Positions 1 through 8,524 of a DNA stretch of 64,000 bases are shown piece by piece. How positions within the stretch are numbered: position 1 is the first letter of the stretch; each line of letters opens with the position of its first letter. The stretch is from NCBI GenBank assembly GCA_004366385.1, contig SIRU01000033.1:124001-188000 (forward strand), read 5' to 3'. This stretch comes from Actinomycetota bacterium (lineage in GTDB: Bacteria; Actinomycetota; Thermoleophilia; Gaiellales; Gaiellaceae). The translations under genes and the position numbers were made by a program. Below the pieces are notes generated by a model. The model ran no database searches, was not told where the DNA came from, and worked only from the letters and a program-made list of their open reading frames with translations.

Positions 1-284
1 GTCGCCAGCACCGAGTCGACGGTCTCCGGCGCAACGCCCGCGCGGGCGAGGTCGTGCCGGATGAGGGCATCCCCGTTCCCCCGGCCGGCGAGCACGCGCG
101 CCCGCGACTCCGCGAAGCGCGTGTCGTCGAGCAGGCCCGTGCGGACGAGCGCCTCGATCGTCTCGTCGCGCTCGTCCTCGGGGTAGCCGCGCGCCCGCAG
201 GCGCTCGTCGAGCTCGCGGATGCTCACGTCGCGATGCCGAAGCGCGCGCAGTGCCGCCTCGTGCGCCGTGCGCGGCTCGGCCAC
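1..284 (-). CDS. recX: RecX regulatory protein, N-terminal part
   Basis: RecX modulates RecA by binding and capping its filaments. Only the first 94 residues are here; the gene continues past the left edge. The GTG start lies three bases after the recA stop. The visible sequence has the RecX tandem three-helix pattern: ALRALRHRDVSIRELDERL, then RGYPEDERDETIEAL and the typical GLLDDTRFAE segment. Position directly downstream of recA is the usual arrangement in actinobacteria and supports the call. The closely spaced start suggests co-transcription with recA. Confidence 0.93.
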   Translation of the reverse strand, partial: MAEPRTAHEAALRALRHRDVSIRELDERLRARGYPEDERDETIEALVRTGLLDDTRFAESRARVLAGRGNGDALIRHDLARAGVAPETVDSVLA

Positions 285-287
285 GAG

Positions 288-1364
288 CTACGCGTCGACC
301 GCCGCGGCCTCTTCGGCCTCTTCGGCCTCCGCGACCTCCTCCGAAGGAGGAACCCCCGGGAGCAGCCGCGCGGAGATCACCTGATCCTCGGGCGCGTCCG
401 CCTGGATCCGCGCGAGGATCTGCTGGACGAGGTCCGGGTTCTCGACGAGGAAGTTCGTCGCGTTCTGCCGGCCCTGGCCGAGCCGCTCGTCGCCGAAGCT
501 GAAGTACGACCCCGCCTTCTGCACGATCTTCCGCTCGAGCGCGACGTCGAGGACCGACCCCTCCCAGGGGATCCCCTGCCCGTAGACGATGTCGAACTCG
601 GCCTGCTTGAAGGGCGGCGCCACCTTGTTCTTCACGACCTTCACCCGCACGCGGTTGCCGAACGCCTCGGCGCCGTCCTTCAGCGTCTCGATGCGGCGGA
701 TGTCGAGCCGCACCGACGAGTAGAACTTCAGCGCGCGGCCGCCGGGTGTCGTCTCCGGGTTGCCGAACATGACGCCGATCTTCTCGCGGAGCTGGTTCGT
801 GAAGATGCAGATCGTGTCGGTGCGGTTGAGCGTGCCGGCGAGCTTGCGGAGGGCCTGGCTCATGAGCCTGGCCTGGAGGCCCACGTGGCTGTCCCCCATC
901 TCGCCCTCGATCTCGGCCTTCGGCACGAGTGCGGCGACGGAGTCGACGGCGACGATGTCGAGCGCGCCCGAGCGGATGAGGAGCTCGGTGATCTCGAGCG
1001 CCTGCTCGCCCGTGTCCGGCTGCGAGACGAGGAGGCTGTCGATGTCGACGCCGATGCGACGCGCGTACGCGGGGTCCATCGCGTGCTCGGCGTCGATGAA
1101 GGCGCAGATGCCGCCGCGGCGCTGCGCCTCGGCCATCGCGTGGTACACGAGCGTCGTCTTCCCCGACGCCTCGGGGCCGAAGATCTCGATGATGCGTCCG
1201 CGCGGGAGGCCGCCGATCCCGAGCGCCAGGTCGAGCGCGAGCGAGCCGGTCGACACAGCTCCCACGGCCACCTGCGGCCGGTCGCTCATGCGCATGACGG
1301 ACCCCTTGCCGAACTGGCGCTCGATCTGCCCGAGCGCGACGTCGAGGGCTTCTTCTCGCTTCAT
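288..1364 (-). CDS. recA: Recombinase RecA
   Basis: RecA forms ATP-dependent filaments on single-stranded DNA, catalyses strand exchange and triggers LexA self-cleavage in the SOS response. The 358-residue protein is full length. Walker A GPEASGKT is at residues 63-70, the MAW region [14 protein letters not shown] and the DNA-binding loop with [14 protein letters not shown] are present, and the C-terminus is acidic (Glu/Ala rich), as in most RecA proteins. A GGGAGGACGACGGAATG context gives a good ribosome binding site for the ATG. It follows thpR by 33 bases and is followed by recX. I do not see a clear LexA box in the short upstream gap, so the promoter may lie inside or before thpR. Confidence 0.98.
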   Translation of the reverse strand: MKREEALDVALGQIERQFGKGSVMRMSDRPQVAVGAVSTGSLALDLALGIGGLPRGRIIEIFGPEASGKTTLVYHAMAEAQRRGGICAFIDAEHAMDPAYARRIGVDIDSLLVSQPDTGEQALEITELLIRSGALDIVAVDSVAALVPKAEIEGEMGDSHVGLQARLMSQALRKLAGTLNRTDTICIFTNQLREKIGVMFGNPETTPGGRALKFYSSVRLDIRRIETLKDGAEAFGNRVRVKVVKNKVAPPFKQAEFDIVYGQGIPWEGSVLDVALERKIVQKAGSYFSFGDERLGQGRQNATNFLVENPDLVQQILARIQADAPEDQVISARLLPGVPPSEEVAEAEEAEEAAAVDA

Positions 1365-1397
1365 TCCGTCGTCCTCCCTGCTCGCATCGTCGACTCT

Positions 1398-1997
1398 CTA
1401 GGCCTCTTCACGTTCCGCGCGCAGTGCGCAGGACTCGACTACCTCGTACTCCGCGCCGGTCCGGCGCAGACGTGAAAGGAAAGCAGCGGCGCCGGACGGA
1501 GCGAACGGCCCGATCTCCGGCAGCGGCGGCTCGAGCTTGGGGCGCACCGGGCCGCGCGTACGCCCGCGGGAGCGCGCAGTGGCAAAGCGCACGACCGTGA
1601 CGTGCGGGAGCCACGGGCGCGCCTCGCGCTCGTACACGCCGAGGGTCTCCAGGCGGTCGTGCAGCCGCTTCGCGAGCCGTGTCGCCTCGCCCGCCGGGTC
1701 GGCGAGGACCAGCATCCCGACCGACCGGGTCTCGCGGTAACGCACCGGCTCGAGCGTGAAGGGGGCGCACTCGGCCGCGGAGTCGCGCAGCGCTTCGACG
1801 ATCGCGTCGAGCTCGGAGGCGGGACGGTGGCCGAGGAACGCGAGCGTGACGTGAAACGTCGGGACGTGCCGGTAGCCGGGCGCGGTGAGGTGTCGATGCA
1901 CCCACTCGCGGAGCGTCGCCGCGACCGCAGGAGGGAGCTCGAGCGCAAGAAAGAGCCTGAGTCGTTCATCCCCCTCGACGGTAGCCGCCGGGCTCAC
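1398..1997 (-). CDS. thpR: RNA 2',3'-cyclic phosphodiesterase (LigT/2H family)
   Basis: Members of this 2H phosphoesterase family open 2',3'-cyclic phosphates at RNA ends and can ligate tRNA halves in vitro. The protein has the opening RLRLFLALELP and the two catalytic H-x-T motifs: FHVTLAF (His49, Thr51) and LPHVTVVRF (His132, Thr134). The 199-residue length fits the family. I chose the GTG at 1997 because it overlaps the cinA stop (GTGA), a coupling seen repeatedly in this genome. It sits in the cinA-thpR-recA order common in actinobacteria. Confidence 0.9.
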   Translation of the reverse strand: MSPAATVEGDERLRLFLALELPPAVAATLREWVHRHLTAPGYRHVPTFHVTLAFLGHRPASELDAIVEALRDSAAECAPFTLEPVRYRETRSVGMLVLADPAGEATRLAKRLHDRLETLGVYEREARPWLPHVTVVRFATARSRGRTRGPVRPKLEPPLPEIGPFAPSGAAAFLSRLRRTGAEYEVVESCALRAEREEA

Positions 1998-3262
1998 TCG
2001 TCCGTGTGCCGAGTCTGCAACAACTTCCGCGCGAGATGGAGCGCCGCCGCGGTCGCCCGTCCCCGCACCATCTCCCGGTCGCCCGGGAGCTCGGTGCGCC
2101 GCGCCTCCTCCCCGTCCGGCCCGGCCGCGTGCACGAAGACGAGCCCGACCGGCTTCTCCGGCGTGCCGCCCTCCGGCCCGGCGACGCCCGTGACCGCCAC
2201 TCCGACGTCGGCGCCGAGCCGCTCGCGGACGCCCTGCGCCATCGCCTGCGCGACCTCCGCGGACACCGCTCCGTGCTCCTCCAGGAGGGCATCCGGGACG
2301 CCGAGGCCGGCCCGCTTGACGTCGTCGGCGTACGCGACGACCCCGCCGACGAACACCTCGCTCGACCCGGGCACCGCCGTGAGCCGGGACGACACGAGCC
2401 CGCCGGTGCACGACTCCGCGGTCGCGAGCGTGAGGCCCAGCTCGCGGCAGAGGTCGAGGACGATCTCCGCGACCGTCCGCTCGTCCTCGGCGAACAGGTG
2501 CCGCCCGAGAGCGCTGCGAAGCGTCGACGCAATGCTGTCCGTGCGCGCCTCGGCGCCCGGCTCGGCAACGAGGTCGACGTGAATCTCGAACTCCCGCGCG
2601 CAGATCGTCACCTCCACGCCGTCGCCGTCACCGCCCGCGTCCGCGAGCGCGGTCGCGACGGCGGACTCGGGCGTCCCGAAGAAGCGGAGCACACGCCGCC
2701 GCACGGCCGGGGCGCGCGCGAGCACCGCCCGCACGCGCTCCGTCTCGAGCGCCCGGGGCCACAGCCGCTGGAGCTCCCGCGGCGGCCCGGGGAGGATGAC
2801 GACGACACAGCCGTTCGCGTCGAGCACGAGCCCGGGCGCGGTCCCGGCCAGCCCGAGCGAGACGGCGCCGTCGGGGAGCGTTGCCTGCTTGCGGACGCCG
2901 TCCTCGAAGTCCGAGTACGGGCGGCCGAGCCGCTCCGCCACCATCCGCGAGATCGCGGCGATCTCCGTCTCGAGGCCCTCGTCCACGTGCAGCTCGCGCC
3001 CCGCCGCCCGAGCGACCATCTCCACGGTGCGGTCGTCGTGCGTCGGCCCGAGCCCGCCGGAGACGAGGCAGAGGTCGGACTCCAGCGCCGCGGCCAGCAC
3101 CGGGCCGAGGTCGTCGGGCGCGTCGCCGACGATCACGATCCGGTCGGGATCGAGCCCCAGCCGGACGACCTCGGACGCGAGGAAGGGGCCGTTCCGGTCC
3201 TGCCGGTCGCCGCGTACCAGCTCGCTGCCGGTGACGACGATCGTCGCCCGGGGACGGCTCAA
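1994..3262 (-). CDS. cinA: CinA family protein (competence/damage-inducible; NMN amidohydrolase domain)
   Basis: The 422-residue protein has the two-domain CinA layout. The N-terminal molybdopterin-binding-like fold carries VTGSELVRG and GGLGPTHDD (about residues 69-77), linked to ADP-ribose pyrophosphatase activity in characterised homologs. The C-terminal PncC domain carries ESCTGGLVSSRLT and VAVTGVAGPEGG and is expected to deamidate nicotinamide mononucleotide in NAD recycling. The likely start is a TTG at 3262 that overlaps the preceding stop as TTGA; no better ATG or GTG precedes the conserved TIVVTGSEL strand. Translational coupling to the upstream gene is therefore likely. Confidence 0.92.
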   Translation of the reverse strand: MSRPRATIVVTGSELVRGDRQDRNGPFLASEVVRLGLDPDRIVIVGDAPDDLGPVLAAALESDLCLVSGGLGPTHDDRTVEMVARAAGRELHVDEGLETEIAAISRMVAERLGRPYSDFEDGVRKQATLPDGAVSLGLAGTAPGLVLDANGCVVVILPGPPRELQRLWPRALETERVRAVLARAPAVRRRVLRFFGTPESAVATALADAGGDGDGVEVTICAREFEIHVDLVAEPGAEARTDSIASTLRSALGRHLFAEDERTVAEIVLDLCRELGLTLATAESCTGGLVSSRLTAVPGSSEVFVGGVVAYADDVKRAGLGVPDALLEEHGAVSAEVAQAMAQGVRERLGADVGVAVTGVAGPEGGTPEKPVGLVFVHAAGPDGEEARRTELPGDREMVRGRATAAALHLARKLLQTRHTDE

Positions 3263-3969
3263 GGGGCCGCGGCGGCGATCCTGCGGGCGGAGACCACGAA
3301 CGTGGTGCCCGCGGGGAGGTCGACCCGCTTCCCGTTCAGCCGGACGACGACGTTGCCGGGCTTCGCGAGCGCGACTTGGAGCCGGCGCCCCTGGAACGTC
3401 TTCCGCTGCCCGAGCTCGAGCGTCCCGCTGTACAGGAGCTTCCCGGTCGCGGAGCCGGCCCGCACCTCCATCCACGACGAGTCGACCGCCCGGACGACGA
3501 GCGTCGCGCGGCGGGCGCCCGGCGCGACCGCAATCCCGGCGCCGCGGTCGACGGGGGCGAGTCTCGGGACGGTCTCCGGCTCGGGCCCGCCGAACCTCCA
3601 CGCGGCGATCACGAGCGCGGTCACGACGGCGATCGCGAGGAGGGCGAGGACTGCGATGCGCGACTCCCGCACGGCCGCGCGATCGCGGCGCTGCGCGGGG
3701 ATACGCCTCGTCCGCACCACGACGACGTCCTCTTCGACCGCGAAGCGGGAGTTGTACTCGTCCACGAACGGCTGCCCGTCGAGGCCGAGCGCTTCCGCGT
3801 ACGAGCGCAGGAAGCCCTTGACGTAGGTCGGGGCCGGGAGGATGTCGAAGCGCTCGTCCTCGAGCGCGCGGAGGTACTTCGGCCGGATCTTCGTCCGCTC
3901 CTCGAGCTCGGCGAAGTCGATCTCCTGGCGCATCCGGGCGTCGCGGAGGCTGGAGCCGATGTCGAACAC
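3259..3969 (-). CDS. RodZ-like HTH membrane protein (DUF4115)
   Basis: A 236-residue protein with an N-terminal cytoplasmic Xre/RodZ-type helix-turn-helix (residues 3-75; RMRQEIDFAELEERTKIRPKYLRALE), one transmembrane helix (about 104-124) and an extracytoplasmic DUF4115 beta domain (about 150-230). The architecture matches RodZ, which links MreB to the elongation machinery; in actinobacteria the role is less certain. The GTG at 3969 is preceded at 7 bases by a TACAAT box and has no Shine-Dalgarno sequence, so a leaderless transcript is likely. It starts the rodZ-cinA-thpR-recA-recX run. Confidence 0.85.
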   Translation of the reverse strand: MFDIGSSLRDARMRQEIDFAELEERTKIRPKYLRALEDERFDILPAPTYVKGFLRSYAEALGLDGQPFVDEYNSRFAVEEDVVVVRTRRIPAQRRDRAAVRESRIAVLALLAIAVVTALVIAAWRFGGPEPETVPRLAPVDRGAGIAVAPGARRATLVVRAVDSSWMEVRAGSATGKLLYSGTLELGQRKTFQGRRLQVALAKPGNVVVRLNGKRVDLPAGTTFVVSARRIAAAAP

Positions 3970-3976
3970 GCGCGGG

Positions 3977-3982
3977 ATTGTA
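3977..3982 (-). promoter_or_regulatory. -10 box, leaderless promoter of the rodZ-like gene
   Basis: TACAAT on the minus strand, 7 bases before the GTG start at 3969. No recognisable -35 and no ribosome binding site. Confidence 0.5.
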
Positions 3983-4024
3983 GACGGTCGAGGCTCCGCC
4001 CACCGGTTCGGCCCGGGGGCGCCC

Positions 4025-4393
4025 TCAGTCGCGTGTCCCGGCGTACTCGAGCAGGCCGTACACGCCGAGCGCCACGAGGCCTGCGAGGGCCAGGCACAGG
4101 CCGAGCACCCCGAGGGCGCGCGCGACGGCGGCGACACGGTCGGTCCCGCGCGGCCGGAGCGCCAGCGCCCGCCGCCGCCGCGCGCGGCCCGCGAGCCCGA
4201 GGGCGACGAACGCGAGCCCCAGCCCGACCGGGATCGCGAAGCCCGCGTGCAGGAGGTCGTAGGTCTCGCTGAAGCGCGTGGCGTAGACGGCGAGCGGGAG
4301 CGTCGCGACCGACGCGAGGCCGGCGAGGAGCGCGCCCCACGCCGATCCGCCGTCGTGACCTCCCCGGCTACTGCTTGACGTACGGCTTGCCAT
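4025..4393 (-). CDS. Small membrane protein, unknown function
   Basis: I do not recognise this 122-residue protein. It has three hydrophobic stretches long enough to span the membrane (about residues 17-40, 48-70 and 88-115) separated by short Arg-rich loops. Its ATG overlaps the end of the preceding permease gene by 26 bases, so it is probably expressed from the same mRNA as the nucleoside transporter. A GGGGAGGT sequence lies inside the beginning of the gene, but no in-frame start follows it closely. Reading frame quality (strong third-position GC) supports a real gene. No function can be assigned. Confidence 0.6.
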   Translation of the reverse strand: MASRTSSSSRGGHDGGSAWGALLAGLASVATLPLAVYATRFSETYDLLHAGFAIPVGLGLAFVALGLAGRARRRRALALRPRGTDRVAAVARALGVLGLCLALAGLVALGVYGLLEYAGTRD

Positions 4394-5597
4394 CGGCGGC
4401 AGGGGGCACCGAGCGTCCGACCACGCCGGCGACGATCACGAGCGTCGCGACGTACGGCAGGGTGCGGAAGAGGGTCGTCCAGGCCGCGTCCTCGCCGTAC
4501 GCGCCCGGGAGGCGCAGCGCGAGCGCCTCCGTGAACCCGAACAGGAGGCACGCGAGGAACGCGCCGACGGGCCTCCACCGCCCGATGATGACGGCCGCGA
4601 GGGCGATGAATCCTCTCCCGGCGGAGAGGTTCTCGTTGAACGAGTGCGTGATCCCGTTCGAGAGGTACACGCCGCCCATCCCGGCGAGCGCGCCGGACAC
4701 GATCACGGCCGCATAGCGAACGCCGTACACCGAGATCCCGACCGTGTCGGCCGCCTTCGGATGCTCGCCGACCGACCGCACGCGCAGCCCGATCGTCGTC
4801 CGGAAGAGGAAGACGTGCATCAAGAGGACGGCGGCGAACCCGGTCCAGATGAGGATGTGCAGGTTGCCGACCGCGGCGCCCACGAAGTCGACGTCGCGCA
4901 GCCCTGGGATCGAGAGCGACGGGATGTTCGAGACGTTCCCCGGCGTCCCCTGATCGGTGTAGACCTCGATGAAGAAGTACCCGGTCACCCCGAGCGCGAG
5001 GAAGTTGCAGGCGAACCCGCTCACGATCTGGTCGGCGCGCAGGTGGATGGACACGAACGCGTGCACCGCCGCGAGGCAGGCGCCGGCGAGGACGCCGCAC
5101 ACGATCCCCCACTGCCAGGCGCCGAGCTTGTCGGCGCCGAGGAAGCCGAAGAACGCGCCCATCAGCAGCATCCCCTCGAGCCCGATGTTCACGACGCCGC
5201 TCCGCTCGGAGATGATCCCGCCGAGCGCCGCGAACGTCAGCGGCGTCGCCGCGCGCAGGGTCGCTGCGATGAGCGCCGACCACACGAAGACCTGGTCGAG
5301 CGAGTCGACGTTCGAGCGGGTCGCGAGCCAGCCGAGGAGGATGCCGAGGACGCCCATCGCGACCACCGTCCTCCAGACGCGGGCCGGCACGCCGCCGCGC
5401 CAGGACCAGATGCCGGCCGCGATCCCGAGTGAGCCGACGACCAGCGGGACGAGCGGCGAGCGGGCGGTGACGGGAGGCAGCGTGAGCCAGAACGCGAGGA
5501 TCCCGAGCGCCCCGCCGGCCCACGCGACCGCGCGGGGCGAGATCGCACGGGCGAGTCCGCGGCCGCCGGGCTCGATCGCCGTGGCGCTCGTGCTCAT
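4368..5597 (-). CDS. BMP-type nucleoside ABC transporter permease (second subunit)
   Basis: A 409-residue integral membrane protein of the BPD_transp_2 family (RbsC/NupQ-like). The N-terminal 80 residues contain extra hydrophobic segments. The family core begins at TPLTFAALGGIISERSGVVNIGLEGMLL, a hallmark of the second permease in BMP-family importers, and later has the coupling motif VGEHPKAADTVGIS. The ATG start overlaps the preceding permease stop as ATGA, so translation is coupled. Together with the genes at 5594, 6910 and 8525 it forms a full importer; nucleosides are the likely substrate from the family. Confidence 0.93.
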   Translation of the reverse strand: MSTSATAIEPGGRGLARAISPRAVAWAGGALGILAFWLTLPPVTARSPLVPLVVGSLGIAAGIWSWRGGVPARVWRTVVAMGVLGILLGWLATRSNVDSLDQVFVWSALIAATLRAATPLTFAALGGIISERSGVVNIGLEGMLLMGAFFGFLGADKLGAWQWGIVCGVLAGACLAAVHAFVSIHLRADQIVSGFACNFLALGVTGYFFIEVYTDQGTPGNVSNIPSLSIPGLRDVDFVGAAVGNLHILIWTGFAAVLLMHVFLFRTTIGLRVRSVGEHPKAADTVGISVYGVRYAAVIVSGALAGMGGVYLSNGITHSFNENLSAGRGFIALAAVIIGRWRPVGAFLACLLFGFTEALALRLPGAYGEDAAWTTLFRTLPYVATLVIVAGVVGRSVPPAADGKPYVKQ

Positions 5598-6913
5598 GGC
5601 TCGGGCTCCGCCTTCCCGACGAGGCCTCCGCGTCCGCCTACCCCCAGGACCTGGCCCGTCCTCCGCCACAGGTAGAGGATGAGGATGTCCGCCCCGATGA
5701 AGAGCAGGACGAGCGCCTGGATCGTCAGCGAGAGGTTGCCGGCCTGCTCGGGGATGTCGAAGACGTCCGGCGGGATGTTGCGGGTCGCGGTGCCGTTGAT
5801 GAGCGAGCCGAACACGAGGGCGGAGAGCCCGACGCCGAGGGCGGTGTTCCGCCCGAGTAGCGCGACCGCGATCCCGACGAACCCGATCGTGCCCGACTGG
5901 ATGTCGCTGAATCCGATGGAGAACCGCCAGCCGAGCATGTCGATCGCGCCGGCGAGCCCGGCGAACACGCCCGAGATGGCCATCGCGAGGAAGTAGTTGC
6001 GGGCGACGGAGATCCCGCCGTAGCGGGCGGCATCGGGGTTGAACCCGACCGCGCGCACCTGGTACCCGAGCGTCGTCCGGTTGACGATCACCCAGAACGC
6101 CACGAGCGCGCCGAGCGCGATGAACAGCCCCACGTGCAGCCCCTGGAGCAGCGGGTCGCCCCAGAACACCGGCAGCCGCGCGTCCTCCAGGACCTCGTTC
6201 GAGGTCGGGCTGAACACCTGCTCCTTGTTCTGGAGCGGCCCGCCCTGGCCGAAGAGGTACAGCCCGGTGAAGTACGCGATCCAGTTGAGCATGATCGTCG
6301 TGATCACCTCGTGGGCCCCGACCGTCGCTTTCAGGATCCCGGCTATGCCCGCCCAGAGCGCGCCCGCGAGCGCCGCGGCGACGATCGCGAAGACGATGTG
6401 CAGGAAGCTGTTCATCCCCGCGAACGAGGAGCCGATCCAGATCGCGAAGTACGCGCCGACGAAGTACTGCCCCTGGCCTCCGATGTTGAAGAGCCCGCAG
6501 CGGAACGCGAACGCGACCGCGAGCCCGGTCAGGATGAGCGTCGCGGTGAGGATGAGGGTCTGCTGGAGGTTCTCGGCGGCGCGCGAGGAGGGATCCCACG
6601 GGAACCAGACCTTGGTGTCCGAGAACGGGAGGCCGACCTCGTACGAGCCGACCTGGAAGAACCATTCGAGCCCGGTGCCGTTCCAGATGCCGCGGTAGGC
6701 CTCGATCGGGTTCGAGCCCGTCCCGAGGACGACGAGGCCGCCGACGAGGAACGCGAGGACGGCCGTGACGACCGGCGCGACCACGCCGCCCGCCTTCTGC
6801 CACTGCGCGAGCCGGTCGGCCGTGTTCTCGGGCGGCGGCTCCGGCGCGCCCCCTGTGTCCTCGGTGCCCTCCGTGCTCTCCTCGGGGGTCTCGGGAGTCT
6901 CCGCGTCGCTCAC
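5594..6913 (-). CDS. BMP-type nucleoside ABC transporter permease (first subunit)
   Basis: A 439-residue permease of the BPD_transp_2 family. A hydrophilic, acidic N-terminal tail of about 40 residues (Glu/Thr/Pro rich) precedes the first membrane helix, then a periplasmic-type loop with many aromatic residues, then the conserved core LTATLILTGLAVAFAFRCGLFNIGGQGQ. The cytoplasmic coupling loop TTLGYQVRAVGFNPDAARYGGI is clear. The start overlaps the ATPase stop by four bases. It pairs with the second permease to form the heterodimeric channel. Confidence 0.93.
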   Translation of the reverse strand: MSDAETPETPEESTEGTEDTGGAPEPPPENTADRLAQWQKAGGVVAPVVTAVLAFLVGGLVVLGTGSNPIEAYRGIWNGTGLEWFFQVGSYEVGLPFSDTKVWFPWDPSSRAAENLQQTLILTATLILTGLAVAFAFRCGLFNIGGQGQYFVGAYFAIWIGSSFAGMNSFLHIVFAIVAAALAGALWAGIAGILKATVGAHEVITTIMLNWIAYFTGLYLFGQGGPLQNKEQVFSPTSNEVLEDARLPVFWGDPLLQGLHVGLFIALGALVAFWVIVNRTTLGYQVRAVGFNPDAARYGGISVARNYFLAMAISGVFAGLAGAIDMLGWRFSIGFSDIQSGTIGFVGIAVALLGRNTALGVGLSALVFGSLINGTATRNIPPDVFDIPEQAGNLSLTIQALVLLFIGADILILYLWRRTGQVLGVGGRGGLVGKAEPEP

Positions 6914-8445
6914 GCGGCTGCTTCCTTCTCGCGCGTCCCGCCCAGCATCGCCACGCCGAGCTCCTCCTCGGTGACGTCGGGCCCGTACTCGCCGACGACC
7001 TCGCCCTCGTACATGACGAGGATGCGGTCGGACAGGGACAGGATCTCGTCCAGCTCGAGCGACACGAGGAGGACCGCGCGGCCGCTGTCCCGCTCCTCCA
7101 CCAGCCGGCGGTGCACGAACTCGATCGCCCCCACGTCGAGCCCCCGGGTCGGCTGGGCGGCGATGAGGACGCGCGGGTCGTTCGCCACCTCCCGCGCGAC
7201 GACGACCTTCTGCTGGTTGCCGCCGGAGAGAGACTTGGCGAGCGTGTCGGGCCCGCCGCCCCGGACGTCGAACTCGTGCAGGATCCGCCGCGCGCGCTCG
7301 ACGATGCGGCCGAGACGCAGCCAGCCGAAGCGCGAGTACGGGCGGCGGTCGAAGTCGTGGAGCGCGACGTTCTCCGCGAGCGTGAACTCGAGGACGAGGC
7401 CTCGGAGCTGGCGGTCCTCCGGGATGTGGCCGACGCCCGCGTCGAGGATGTGGTGCGTCCCCGCGTGGGTGAGATCGCGGCCGTCGACGGAGAAGCGCCC
7501 GTCGAGGACCGGCCGGAGGCCGGTCAGCGCCTCCACGAGCTCGGTCTGGCCGTTCCCGTCCACGCCAGCGATGCCCACGATCTCGCCCGCGTGCACGTCG
7601 AGGGAGACGCCGCGAACCGTCTCGATCTCGCGGTCGTCGAGGACGCGCAGGTCGTCCACCTGGAGCAGCGGCTCCGCCGGCTTGGCGGGCGTCTTGTCCA
7701 CGCGCAGCAAGACCTCGCGCCCCACCATCAGACGCGCCAGGCCCTCCTCGGTCGCGCCCTCGGCGGGAAGCGTCTCGATCTTCCTCCCGCGCCGCAGGAC
7801 GGTGATGCGGTCGGCGATCTGGAGGACCTCGTTCAGCTTGTGGCTGATGAAGATGATCGACATCCCGTCCCGCTGCAGGCTCCGCAGGATCCCGAACAGC
7901 TCCTCCGCCTCCTGCGGCGTGAGCACCGCCGTCGGCTCGTCGAGGATGAGGATGTCAGCCTTGCGGTAGAGCGCCTTCAGGATCTCGACGCGCTGCTGCT
8001 GGCCGACCGAGATGTTCTCGATCCGTGCGTCGGGGTCGATGGCGAAGTTGAAGCTCTGCGCGAGCTCCGACACGCGGGCCCGGGCCGACGCGTAGTCGAG
8101 GACGATGCCGGCCTTGCTCGGCTCGCTGGCGAGGACGATGTTCTCGGCGACGGTCATGACGGGGATGAGCATGAAGTGCTGGTGCACCATCCCGATCCCC
8201 CGCTCGATCGCCTCCTTGGGCGTGTCGATCTCCACGCGCTCGCCGTTGATGAGGATCTCGCCCTCGTCCTGGCTGTAGAGGCCGTAGAGGATGCTCATGA
8301 GCGTCGACTTGCCCGCGCCGTTCTCGCCCAGCAGGGCATGCACCTCGCCGTGGCGGAGGTCGAAGTCGATGTGGTCGTTGGCGAGCACCCCCGGGAACTG
8401 CTTGGTGATGCCGCGGAGCTCGAGGACGACGCGCGACTCGCTCAT
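6910..8445 (-). CDS. BMP-type nucleoside ABC transporter ATPase (two NBDs)
   Basis: A 511-residue protein with two nucleotide-binding domains fused in tandem, as in RbsA/NupA-type sugar and nucleoside importers. NBD1 has Walker A GENGAGKST (40-48), signature SVGQQQRVEIL and Walker B LILDEP. NBD2 has the degenerate Walker A GVDGNGQTEL with Gln in place of Lys, which is normal for this subfamily, and an intact signature SGGNQQKV. The ATG is 10 bases after a TACAAT box and lacks a clear ribosome binding site, so besides read-through from the binding-protein genes it may have its own promoter. Confidence 0.95.
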   Translation of the reverse strand: MSESRVVLELRGITKQFPGVLANDHIDFDLRHGEVHALLGENGAGKSTLMSILYGLYSQDEGEILINGERVEIDTPKEAIERGIGMVHQHFMLIPVMTVAENIVLASEPSKAGIVLDYASARARVSELAQSFNFAIDPDARIENISVGQQQRVEILKALYRKADILILDEPTAVLTPQEAEELFGILRSLQRDGMSIIFISHKLNEVLQIADRITVLRRGRKIETLPAEGATEEGLARLMVGREVLLRVDKTPAKPAEPLLQVDDLRVLDDREIETVRGVSLDVHAGEIVGIAGVDGNGQTELVEALTGLRPVLDGRFSVDGRDLTHAGTHHILDAGVGHIPEDRQLRGLVLEFTLAENVALHDFDRRPYSRFGWLRLGRIVERARRILHEFDVRGGGPDTLAKSLSGGNQQKVVVAREVANDPRVLIAAQPTRGLDVGAIEFVHRRLVEERDSGRAVLLVSLELDEILSLSDRILVMYEGEVVGEYGPDVTEEELGVAMLGGTREKEAAA

Positions 8446-8455
8446 CGTGGCGGCG

Positions 8456-8461
8456 ATTGTA
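8456..8461 (-). promoter_or_regulatory. -10 box before the nucleoside ABC ATPase
   Basis: TACAAT on the minus strand, 10 bases before the ATG at 8445, in the 79-base gap after the lipoprotein gene. Confidence 0.45.
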
Positions 8462-8524
8462 CGGTGCTGGCTCGAGGGCCGTCCGAGGACCGCGGCACGA
8501 CCGGCTCGCGGCTCGCAGCTTGCG

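Noticed and set aside
54-1475. Long open plus-strand frame opposite recA
   Set aside because: It is the mirror of recA created by GC-rich codon bias; the translation is low-complexity Arg/Ala/Leu and recA is certain. The same applies to many long antisense frames, for example opposite carB, infB and pnp.
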